In this document: piece by piece, positions 53,101-61,300 of the stretch
Layout: each line of letters starts with the position of its first letter
Numbering within the stretch: position 1 is the stretch's first letter
DNA from: Myrica gale
Taxonomy: Eukaryota; Streptophyta; Magnoliopsida; Fagales; Myricaceae
DNA length: 64,000 nt
NCBI GenBank assembly: GCA_963930655.1
Contig: OZ005614.1
Location: 1,550,001 to 1,614,000, forward strand
Direction: 5' to 3'
The notes under the pieces: model-generated
Seen by the model: the letters and a program-made list of their open reading frames with translations, nothing else
Told to the model about the DNA's origin: nothing
Database searches by the model: none
Translations under genes and position numbers: made by a program

Positions 53101-54156
53101 ACTATCGCCTATCTCCACCTATTCAATCTAATGCGTACTGCATCCTAAAACTATGGTAAACCAGGCTTACTGATTGAGCTTGAATAAATTTAAATAAGAG
53201 TCATTGAAAAATGAAATGAAAATGAAGTTCAAAGAGGAAAGGGAGAGCGCCAAGAACACATCAACAGCCTCCCCTACACCATGTTTTTCCTTCACTATAG
53301 CCTATCTCCAGCTATTCAATCTAATGCAGACTGATCCTAACAGTATGGTTAAAAAAGGCTTACTGAGTGAGCTTGAATCAATTTAAATACTCGTCATTGC
53401 ATAATGAAACAAAAATAAAGTTCAAGGAAGAAAGAGCGAGCACCAAGAACACATCAACAGCTTCCAATTCAACCCATAGCATAAATGCAGCCTGGGCCTT
53501 CTCCACCGTCTTTGGCCTTCCAGAGAGGCACTTGGCCACAATTGCGTCACATATTTCCTTGGCACACCTATAACATTGACAATCAAGAATTTCAGGTAAC
53601 CAGAATGGAAAAGAAGAGGTACCAAAATAACCATAAACAAATAAACAATATAACTTTTACAACAATTAACTCTAATCATTTTCGACCTCGCAGCGTCGGA
53701 GTCTGCAGCTCGTAAGAAGGCAATCAAAGCATCGAGCGCCTTCTCTTGTACCGGCACATTCGAATCAGCCACCGTCTTCTTGAACAGCGGACCTATTTGG
53801 AAACAAAATTCAAATCCGATGAACCAACGAAGATACGCAAAACAACGCAGAACGACATCGTATCATCGCGACATTACATAGGCAAAGAACGGAATGCACA
53901 GATCGACCCTCAGAAACAAAGAAACAAAGAAACACAGATCTGAGGAGCAGAAATGGTAACCCCAAAGAAAATGAGAAGAAGAGGAAGGAGACATACCAAA
54001 TTCACGCAGGCGGGGGTCTTTCGGATCTGTGATGGAGTCGCAGAAGGCGATCAGGTCAATGTTGGCCTCATTCCTGACCTTCCAGTTCTTGTGTAATAGC
54101 CGATCTTCCCACGGCAATTTCTTCGCGTCCCTCAACAATTTCTCCTCCTCCGACAT
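28032..54156 (-). CDS. MOR1: MOR1/GEM1 microtubule-associated protein (XMAP215/ch-TOG family), complete, 54 exons, 2,036 aa
   Basis: XMAP215 proteins bind tubulin through TOG domains and speed microtubule growth at plus ends; the plant member organises cortical arrays, spindle and phragmoplast. Fifty-four exons read from splice sites sum to 6,111 nt, exactly 2,037 codons, against 1,978 aa in Arabidopsis. The protein begins [20 protein letters not shown] and ends [14 protein letters not shown]. About the first 1,450 residues carry TOG/HEAT repeats, with intra-HEAT turns such as [10 protein letters not shown] (TOG1), [15 protein letters not shown] [11 protein letters not shown] (TOG2), STVWKERLE (TOG3), [14 protein letters not shown] (TOG4) and [19 protein letters not shown] (TOG5). 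The plant C-terminal part follows ([31 protein letters not shown]). Introns hold LINEs at three places, a MITE and several repeats. The gene is read divergently from EPCR. Minor uncertainty: donor of exon 16 and acceptor of exon 54. Confidence 0.97.
32343..35351 (+). mobile_element. outer LINE fragment in MOR1 intron 41, interrupted by an opposite LINE
   Basis: The element is split: 32343-32360 and 34670-35351 join to code [22 protein letters not shown] and then, after a frameshift near 34750, [25 protein letters not shown] and [10 protein letters not shown]. It ends with AATAAAG and an A-run. A 21-bp target-site duplication (begins AACAAGAACATTT, one mismatch) lies at 32322-32342 and 35352-35372. 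It is 5'-truncated and antisense to MOR1. Confidence 0.88.
32361..34655 (-). mobile_element. young 5'-truncated L1-type LINE with open reverse-transcriptase frame, nested in the outer LINE
   Basis: A minus-strand frame (34651-32435, 738 codons without a stop) carries the reverse-transcriptase order. It has [22 protein letters not shown], then [28 protein letters not shown], the catalytic FADD in [36 protein letters not shown], and the zinc-finger-like [18 protein letters not shown] and [14 protein letters not shown] at the end. The endonuclease part is missing through 5' truncation. The A-tail (T-run on +) is at 32361-32372. A 14-bp target-site duplication TACTCCAAGGTCTT lies at 32347-32360 and 34656-34669. 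It is in sense orientation with MOR1. The open frame implies a recent insertion. Confidence 0.93.
35868..41013 (-). other. MOR1 exons 19-41 (TOG3 to after TOG5)
   Basis: In gene order: 41013-40901, 40800-40713, 40532-40432, 40269-40162, 40056-39951, 39874-39795, 39715-39566, 39428-39353, 39166-39042, 38949-38839, 38768-38619, 38481-38407, 38319-38226, 38159-38044, 37965-37867, 37786-37712, 37622-37527, 37437-37336, 37217-37116, 36921-36739, 36633-36522, 36092-36016, 35947-35868. All use GT-AG sites and every phase matches the next exon. The exons are short (75-183 nt) with introns near 100-400 bases. Confidence 0.92.
36168..36191 (+). other. G-quadruplex motif in MOR1 intron 39
   Basis: Four runs of five G are separated by 2, 1 and 1 bases on the + strand, the template strand of MOR1; the transcript is C-rich here. 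The motif lies about 76 bases before exon 40 in gene direction. Formation in the cell is not shown. Confidence 0.8.
41026..41565 (-). mobile_element. 5'-truncated LINE fragment abutting MOR1 exon 19
   Basis: Minus-strand translation gives [42 protein letters not shown] and [10 protein letters not shown], close to the outer LINE of intron 41. The A-tail (T-run, about 41026-41034) stops 12 bases from the first base of exon 19 at 41013. The upper edge is approximate; I could not read a reliable target-site duplication. Confidence 0.85.
45101..45226. repeat. 63-bp tandem repeat, two copies, MOR1 intron 12
   Basis: Copies start GAAGAACACCAAAT at 45101 and 45164 and both run to TTTATA(G/C)GTGTAAGTGA. 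They differ at several positions, so the duplication is older than the 75-bp one at 8101. Confidence 0.85.
46820..48525 (-). mobile_element. 5'-truncated LINE in MOR1 intron 10, reverse transcriptase broken by frameshifts
   Basis: Minus-strand pieces follow the order of the intact copy: [19 protein letters not shown] and [20 protein letters not shown] (about 48520-47870), [28 protein letters not shown] (about 47870-47340), then [18 protein letters not shown] and [14 protein letters not shown] (47290-46890). The frame shifts near 47,870 and 47,340. The A-tail appears as a T-run at 46820-46831. It begins within the reverse-transcriptase domain, just upstream of FADD, and its 5' edge is about 85 bases from the donor of exon 10. 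Sense to MOR1. Confidence 0.88.
49392..49901. mobile_element. Tourist/PIF-Harbinger-like MITE in MOR1 intron 9
   Basis: The ends are inverted repeats, AGGCATGTTTGCA at the left and (as reverse complement) GGGCATGTTTGCA at the right. The flanks are TTA on both sides (49389-49391 and 49902-49904), the PIF/Harbinger target site. The element is 510 bp, AT-rich, has a (GA)n run near 49750, and has no coding capacity. Confidence 0.75.
53091..53470. repeat. 193-bp tandem duplication copying the 3' end of MOR1 exon 3 into intron 3
   Basis: Copy one starts at 53091 and copy two at 53284, both with TTTTTCCTTCACTAT. Copy two carries the genuine end of exon 3 and its donor (CTTG|GTGCTC at 53444/53443). 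Copy one holds the same GATGTGTTCTTGG stretch about 193 bases deeper in the intron, but its donor GT reads GC. Many substitutions separate the copies. Confidence 0.9.
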
Positions 54157-54786
54157 TTAGTCCTACAAATAAACAAGCTCACCGCTTCTACCCGCACCTA
54201 TCAATCAATGCAAAATGTGGATAGAGAGAAATGAGAGAGCCCCTTTCTCTTCTCCTTTCGTTTCTACTTCTTCTCTCGGGCTTTGCTTTTTCTTTTTTGG
54301 ACTCCGCCGGGTCCCGGCGAGAGATGGCGAAGGACAAACGGAAACGAGAGAATCGGAGTGGAGTGTGTTTTTCAAATGGTATTTTCGGAGGACACAGATA
54401 TTAGGAAATGAGAGATGTGCCCTTTTGCCCTTTAGGGAGGACAGATATGGTATTTCAAATGGTAGTTTGAAAGCGAATATCGAACACCAGAACTAGCTAG
54501 ACACTATTTTAATTAGTTTTAAGTAAAGAATCACACACCAATATGTGAACAATTTCGGAGTTGAAAGTACATCATCTGAAAAAAAATCCATTTGTCTTCC
54601 TGACCATTATAAATGCACTTCCTTTCTTCACCTTTTTTTTTCTTGGACTTCCTTTCTTCACCTCACTAACAGAAGTTTACAACTCGTATTATGATAACAT
54701 TTACTCTAAATTTGTAATTAAATTAAATTAAATCGAATAATGTAATAATTATAAACTCACTCACGACCGATTATGCAATCACAACT

Positions 54787-55194
54787 TAGGTTGTGTTTGA
54801 GAAACAAAATTTTAGGGTGGTTAAAATTTTAGGTATTAAAGTTTATGAACAAATGAATAAAATGAGTGAAAAAGTTAGTGAAAAGTAAAAAGTTTATGAG
54901 AGGTGGTGACAAATTTATGAAAAAGTGAAGAGAGAGTGTTTTGTAATGATGATAAAATTTTAGGTAGCCACAAATTTAGGTCTTGTTTGAGCCCCAAAAA
55001 TTTGGGCACAAAAATTTAAGTTTAATAAAAAAAAATTCATCACATAAATTTTTATTATTATAATATTTATTAAAAATATTATATCTCTTCACTTTTTCAT
55101 CAACTCACATAACATGTATTTACTTTATAATATTTCTCAAACCCCGATACCCAAAATTTCCACTCTCAAACATCCCCGCAAACATATCCTTAGT
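54787..55194. mobile_element. cluster of degenerate MITE copies
   Basis: TTAGGTTGTGTTTGAG at the left is mirrored at the right by CTCAAACAT...GCAAACATATCCTTA, with TTA at both outer edges. A second start, TTAGGTCTTGTTTGAG, near 54980 suggests two partly nested copies. The interior is AT-rich and non-coding. Confidence 0.45.
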
Positions 55195-55216
55195 ACAACA
55201 ATGAAGCTGTCAGCAT

Positions 55217-55759
55217 TAGGGCTGAACAAGACCGGACCGCGGACCGGACATGACCAGATTTGTTGTCCGGTCCGGTCAGGTCCTATTTTTTAAAATGCAG
55301 TCTGGACTGCATTTATTAATATAAAAATTTTTTTGTTTGTTATATTTTTAATACAAATTAGGTTATGTTTGTGTTGTAAAATTTTTGGTATTGAGTTTGG
55401 TAAAAAAGTGAAGAGACAGATAATTTTTTATATTTTTTGAAGTGAAAAGTTATGATTTGATGAGAGAGAGAGATTATATTGTAGTATTTTATTGTGAGTT
55501 GATGAAAATTTTTGTGAAATTTTTATAATGAACGCACCCTTAGAAACTTAAAAAATTAGTTTTAACCTAAATTAAAACTCTACATTTTTATAAGTCATTC
55601 CCCCTTCGAAATTAACCTAAAAAAATTAAAAAAAAAATTTAAAAAAAAGACCGGACCGAACCACATTTGGTTAGTCTGAGTGGTCCGGTCCGGTCCTTTA
55701 ATTTAGGATGACCGGAATGAGGTCCGAAAATCAGACTGCACTTACCGTTTACAGCCCTA
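55217..55759. mobile_element. hAT-like non-autonomous element with 8-bp target-site duplication
   Basis: Terminal inverted repeat TAGGGCTG begins at 55217 and CAGCCCTA ends at 55759. The flanking octamers GTCAGCAT (55209-55216) and GCCAGCAT (55760-55767) match at 7 of 8 bases, the size expected of hAT insertions. Subterminal GGACCGGAC/GGTCCGGTCC motifs occur at both ends. The 543-bp element contains a smaller MITE and no transposase. Confidence 0.8.
55361..55539. mobile_element. small MITE nested in the hAT-like element
   Basis: It starts GGTTATGTTTGTG and its other end, reverse complemented, reads GGGTGCGTTCATT; TTA lies on both sides (55358-55360, 55540-55542). The interior, with TATTGAGTTTGGTAAAAAAG, resembles 19090-19180, so at least two copies are in this window. 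Confidence 0.65.
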
Positions 55760-56521
55760 GCCAGCATGGACAAAATGCATAACTGGTCTGCCCATGGACA
55801 CATCATTCGTGTTAAACTTGAAAGTACATTCAAATTCATTATAAAATGGCCAACTAATCGTCTAATCCAAATAAAATTTACATCTGCATATACATTTTTT
55901 GCTGCTTGATTACTGGAATTCAAACATTTTGCATTAAAAGTTATTGATTTCGTCATATTTTAACTATTGAGATGGCTTAATAAAAAGAATAACGGGCAGT
56001 ATAATCGGTCTGGCTTATCCGGTTTAGAAAACCGAGCTCCCAAATTTTATAAGCAAAAGGTTGTGCCCACTCGAGTTTGGGTAGTGAGAATTTCAAAAAT
56101 AAATATTTACCAAATGTTCCCAACTAGATTTTGTTTCATTTTAACGTTTGGTTGCTACTTCGAAGTAAGTTTTCCAAAATCATTTTTCAACATTTGATAC
56201 AAATAATATTTTTTGTAATCTTTTACAATTAATAAAATTGATTCACAAAATTAACAATCGAATAAAATTATTTTAAAAAACTATTTACAAAATTTTAAAG
56301 AGTTTATTTTAAAAAAACTTAATATTTTTTTAAACAAAATTCATAAAATTAGTACTATATATATATATATATCAACATAATAAAAATGGAAAGACATGGA
56401 AAAAGAGAAAAGATATGCGAGTTCAAACCTGGTGAGAGATTGAAAAATTAAGAAAGTAGATTATATCCACATTTTTTTTTATTTTTTATTTTTTTCTAAA
56501 TATATTCACATTTATTTATGA

Positions 56522-56823
56522 ATATGTTCGTTTTCACATTTTTTTCAGGATTCTAAATATATTCACCCTACTACCACCTAACATATTCAGAATTCAAACA
56601 CAAACACCAATACAATTTACACAATCTCCAACAACTTTTTAATTTTTTATTCAACGTAAATTTTCTCTCTCTATATTTTTTCACATAACTTCAATACTTT
56701 TTTATTAAATAATTACATTAAATCATTTCTCTTTCCACTTTACACAAATACCAATAAAATACTATTCAATATAAATATTCACAACTTCTCTAAAATCTTA
56801 GTATTTTTACTCAAAACCAACGT
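56522..56823 (-). mobile_element. MITE copy, left arm of a large inverted repeat
   Basis: This 300-bp sequence is the reverse complement of 56941-57242 at roughly nine positions in ten. It includes the shared CAATCTCCAACAACTTTT block and the TTCTCTCTCTATA segment. It is AT-rich and non-coding, with ends GTTCGTTTT and AAAACCAACG. Confidence 0.85.
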
Positions 56824-56940
56824 AGGTTTCCGTAACTATGCTTGTCCGACGCCCGTCTGTTTGTGTTCTCTTGACCCCGTCGCCATGTACCGTTACCAGC
56901 TTAGCAGCATTGCTGGAAATACACGCTTACACACCTGGGT

Positions 56941-57242
56941 GATGTTCGTTTTGAGAAAAAATGTAGGATTTTAGAGAAGTTGTGAATTTTTATGTTGAAT
57001 AGTGTTTTATTGCTGTTTGTGTAAAGTTGAGAGAGAAATGATTTGATGTAATTGTTTAATAAAAAAGTATTGAAGTTATGTGAAAAAGTATAGAGAGAGA
57101 AAATTTATGTTGAATAAAAAATTAAAAAGTTGTTGGAGATTGTGTAAAATGTATTGGTTTTTGTGTTTGAATTCTGAATATGTTCGGTGGTAGAATTGTG
57201 AATATACTTAGAATCCTGAAAAAATGGTGAAAACGAACATAC
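56941..57242 (+). mobile_element. MITE copy, right arm of a large inverted repeat
   Basis: The ends GATGTTCGTTTT and (reverse complement) GTATGTTCGTTTT form terminal inverted repeats. With 56522-56823 it makes an inverted pair around a 117-bp, more GC-rich loop (56824-56940). It lies about 0.8 kb upstream of the EPCR leader. Confidence 0.85.
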
Positions 57243-57898
57243 CCCTGAATACAGCACGGACTCCCTTAAGCTAATAAAGTGGTAATAAGAGAAACTATAA
57301 CGGCAACGTGCTTCCTAGGGGAGGCGAGTGTTCTATCTAAACTACGTGAGAGAGTAGCGGCACACCACTGCTGTGTTCTTTCTTGTATGTGTTTTTGGGT
57401 GAACGCACAGTAGCGATAGCACCCTCACCCATTTTTGGCGCCCCAAAACTCAAAAGCTCAATGGCATCTACGATATTTCACGAAGTATTGGGGTCAGTTC
57501 TTAACCCATAAATGGAAAAGTAAAAAAAACGTTTTGTCGTCAAAGATTAATTCCGAAATCGCGTTGCGTAACCATCACACATCTCCGAAATCAATTCGAG
57601 CCTCAGCCCTCCACGTGGAATTAGATTCAATACTAAAACGCTCCGATCTCCCTTGCTGGCCCAGAAAGGTTAAGGTCATTTTTCTAATCCTAGGGCTTTA
57701 AACCGACCCAACGAAATCCCCACATCAACTTCTAAATCTGACGGTGTATAGGGCGCCATGTGGCATAATTCCAGCCCTCCAAATATATCCGTTCTATTTC
57801 CTTTTTTTTTTCTTAGCATCTCCATTCTATTTTCATTTCTGTTCACTTGTTTTTTTTGTCATTTTCGATCTAAACCCTTACTCTCGCGGAAACAAACG

Positions 57899-57906
57899 AA
57901 ACCCTA
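57899..57906 (+). promoter_or_regulatory. telobox (AAACCCTA) in EPCR upstream region
   Basis: The eight-base motif AAACCCTA, followed by GC, lies about 430 bases before the main ATG and close to the presumed transcript start. Teloboxes are bound by TRB proteins, which are partners of EPCR proteins in the PEAT complex. Function here is inference from one short motif. Confidence 0.4.
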
Positions 57907-58020
57907 GCTCTCGTCTGTCTCTCACGGTAAAAAACAGGAGGAACCGCCCCTCCAAAAAAAAAATCACTATCGTTGAACGTTAATTTCCCTTTTAGAAGGC
58001 TTGGATTCGAACTCAAATTC

Positions 58021-58288
58021 ATGTTTATTGTTTGTGATCTTCGCGAGTTTTGCCCGATTCGGTTTTTTAGCGACATGTCGGTTAAGGTACGTTTATCACT
58101 TTTAGTTCATTGTGTAAATTTCCGCCGAAATCGTTTAATTTTATTTGACAATTGATCTGAATGTTTGGGGAATGGGGTTTGATCGTTCATTTTTGTGTCA
58201 TTCTGGGGGATTTTTTTTGTGATTTTTGGTGACTGTTTTGGTGTGACAGATCTGAAAAATGCGCAGGCGCATGCATGATGGAATGTGA
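58021..58288 (+). promoter_or_regulatory. EPCR 5' leader with spliced intron and upstream ORFs
   Basis: TTAAG|GTACGT at 58086/58087 and GTGACAG|ATC at 58249/58250 define a 163-base leader intron. After splicing, an ATG at 58021 opens a 23-codon ORF (MFIVCDLREFCP...) that ends TGA at 58253-58255; an inner ATG at 58075 shares its frame. A second uORF, MRRRMHDGM, runs 58259-58288. Both end before the main ATG at 58334. Whether they are in the mRNA depends on the unknown transcription start. Confidence 0.5.
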
Positions 58289-58333
58289 AAATTGGGGATT
58301 TTGGGTTTGGGTGTTTGGATTGACGAAAGGTTG

Positions 58334-61300
58334 ATGGAAAATAGAGTAGAAAACTCACATGGTGCTGCAGTTACTAAGAAATCTAGATCTTTGGATATTA
58401 AGAGTTTGTATGAATCGGGGGCAACAGTAGAAGGTCAGAACAAGACTTTGAAGAGGAATTATAGTCTTTCGGAGGATGGTGATGAGAGGAGGGGCAAGAA
58501 GAAGAGTAGGAAAGAGGTGTATCTAAGTAGTTTCAATAATGTTGATGATGCCAGCAAGAAGAGTGTGGATGAAGTGCATAGCGGTCAGTTGGATTCTGGT
58601 TCCCTCGATTCGGAGGACTCAAAGTTGGTTTTGAGTGATAAATTGAATAGCAGCATCGGATATGATACTGTTTCGCTTAGTTTAACTGATAATGTCATCT
58701 GGATCCCAAAGCGTAAGAGAGGTGTTGCCGGGCGAAAGAAGTTTGAAGACAGTGAAGTGTTGAACCCAGTGGGCAAGTCCTGTAATGAAGTGGCTCTTGT
58801 TGATCAGATAGACAAGTTAAATCCTGATGATTCAGGCACCCAAGTTGAATCTTCAAAAGTTAAACGACAGAAAAGTTTTGATGAGTTTAAGGAAAATAGA
58901 AACAATGAGTCAAATTTGGTCAGACACTTAAAGGAAGAAGAAGGGCATACTGATCCTTTAGTTGTGACCAGTGATGATTTGTCTTCGAAAAAGTCTCCGA
59001 GGAAACGTAGAAAAAGAAAGGATTGGACACCGGATAGTAAAAGCAAGGTGAAGAAGGCTGTGCATGTGGTTGATAATTCTGTTAGGATCTCTGATGATTT
59101 GAAAGAAGATTATGAGGAGAATCTTGAAGAGAATGCAGCAATAATGCTATCCTCACGGTTTGATCCAAGCTGTACTGGGTTTTCTTCAGGCAGCAAGGCT
59201 TCTGAATTGCGATCAGTGAATGGGTTGTCTTTCTTATTATCTTCAGGTCAAGATTTTGTGAGTCGTGGGTCTAAGTCGTTATCTGGGTCAGAATCAGCAT
59301 CGGGCGATACTGCTTTGAGAGTATTGAGACCAAGGAAGCAGCATAAAGAGAAGGGACAGTCGAGGAAAAGGCGTCACTTCTATGAAATTTTCTCTGGGGA
59401 CTTGGATGCATATTGGGTATTGAACCGGCACATCAAGGTCTTTTGGCCTTTGGACCAGAGTTGGTATTATGGTCTTGTGAATGACTATGACAAAGAAAGA
59501 AAGCTTCATCATGTCAAATATGATGATCGCGATGAGGAGTGGATTAACATCCAGAATGAAAGGTTCAAAATTTTGTTACTGCCTAGTGAAGTTCCTGGTA
59601 AGGCAGGGCGTAGAAAATCAGTTCGGAGAAATAGAAGTTCAAATGAGGGAAAAAGAAGCCAGAACAGTAAAGAAAAGGAAAAGAGAGACTTAACTGCAGA
59701 GGATGATGGTTATATAGGCAGCTTTATGGACTCGGAGCCCATCATCTCATGGTTGGCTCGATCGACTCATCGGATCAAATCTACTCCTTCCCATTCTGCT
59801 AAGAAACACAAGACATCTGGTCCATCTTTGCAGTCGTTGTCTGCAGGTTTGTCTGATGAAACTGTCAATCTGCATCCTTGTTTGGAGAAGGGTTCATCAA
59901 GAACCAATAAAGATCAAAGTGAATTATCTCTTAAATCCGAGTTGCCTGACAGGTTATCTGACACTGTAAGGTTTGAGAGGTCTGTCATGGCCACCACTTG
60001 GCCCAGAGATAGCAAACAGCCTATTGTTTATTTTAGGCGGCGGTTCCACAAAGTAGGCTTGACCTTGTCTCATACATCCAAGAACAATCCTGTCTCTAGA
60101 GTTGCACCTGGATCTCTTGCATCGTTTGGTCCTCTCGTTGATGAACTTCAGGATTTTGAAGAGCATGATGCTTCACTTGGAATGTTGGGGTCTGATTTGC
60201 TTGACAATGTAGGGTTATCACATTTTTCTTTTTCGTCATTAGAACTGGGGCATATGAGATTTGAGTTAAGGTTTCCAGTGCAGTTGGTTCTGAATGACAC
60301 ATGTGGAGCAGATAACTTTTGGTTCTTCCGAGCTATACTACTGCTTCAGCACGGAATTCTAATGACCATGTTGCCAAAGGTTCATTTGGAGATGCTTTTC
60401 ATTGATAATGTAGTTGGACTGAGGTTTCTCTTGTTTGAAGGTTGCTTCAAGCAGGCCGTAGCCTTTGTTTTTTTTGTCCTGAGAGTATTTCATCAATCTA
60501 TGGAACTGGGGAAGTATGTAGACTCACAATTGCCTGTGACGTCAATAAGGTTCAAATTCTCATCCGTTCAGGACCTTAGAAGGCAGCTTGTGTTTGCATT
60601 CTATAACTTCTCTGAACTGAAGAATTCAAAGTGGGTGTATCTAGACTGTAAACTTAAGAGGCATTGTTTGATTACCCGGCAACTACCACTGTCAGAATGC
60701 ACTTATGATAATATTCATGGATTTCAAAATGGAAGAAACCAGTTGTCTATCACTTCTGCCTGCGGGCATCCCTCCTCTATCAAGGTATGCCTTCTTCTTT
60801 TTTCCTGCATTTCCTGACTGTGATTTCCCTCCTCTAAGATATTTTGCTCTATGCTATCTATTGTCTTCTCTCTTTGTGCAATTGAGTAGAAGAGACATGG
60901 CCTCTATAGGCATGGAAATGTGAGTAATTTTCTTTAATTTGGTTTATGATATCTATTAATTTCTTTTATAAAAAAAATGATATCTATTAAATTCTATAAT
61001 TTTCCACCAACCAGGGCTTACAGAAAAGTTCTAAGCAGGGTAGAAGTCTCAGGGGTTTTGGCAGAGATTGCACCTATGTGAATATTAGTGAGCCTTCATC
61101 TGATTCCAATGAGATTCATAGGAAACTCACTCCATTTGCTCTTCGTTTTGCCGCTGCACCTACTTTCTTTCTTAGTTTGCATCTGAAACTGCTTATGGAA
61201 CATCGCGTGGCTCATATCAGTTTCCGGGATGATGTAGAGCATCCAGAAAACTTTGAGAGTTTCATGGTGGATGACTGTTGTAGTGTGGAGGACTGCTTTA

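Larger units (their letters stand above)
42373..54156 (-). other. MOR1 exons 1-18 (TOG1, TOG2, linker)
   Basis: In gene order: 54156-53997, 53792-53687, 53567-53444, 52485-52406, 52206-52029, 51851-51787, 51035-50953, 50853-50768, 50638-50525, 48728-48609, 46017-45915, 45644-45508, 44366-44301, 44195-44078, 43976-43936, 42848-42777, 42684-42577, 42478-42373. Exon 16 could instead end at 42783 (CAG|GTAGCT), which keeps the frame and removes two residues. A 5' UTR acceptor TTTGTAG|GACTAA lies seven bases before the ATG, so a leader intron is possible; I could not place its donor. Confidence 0.9.
54157..58020. other. divergent MOR1-EPCR spacer, rich in small transposons
   Basis: No gene is supported. 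Bases 54157-54500 hold the MOR1 leader and promoter; the middle holds the MITE and hAT-like elements listed separately; 57250-58020 is the EPCR upstream region. A (TA)n run lies near 56355-56372. Open frames here have no recognisable content. Confidence 0.6.

Noticed and set aside
53204..53715. Small + strand frames beginning [12 protein letters not shown]
   Set aside because: They are produced by the 193-bp duplication and lie antisense to MOR1 exon 3.
58292..58333. EPCR start upstream of 58334
   Set aside because: The frame is open but contains no ATG before 58334, and the family N-terminus begins MENR.
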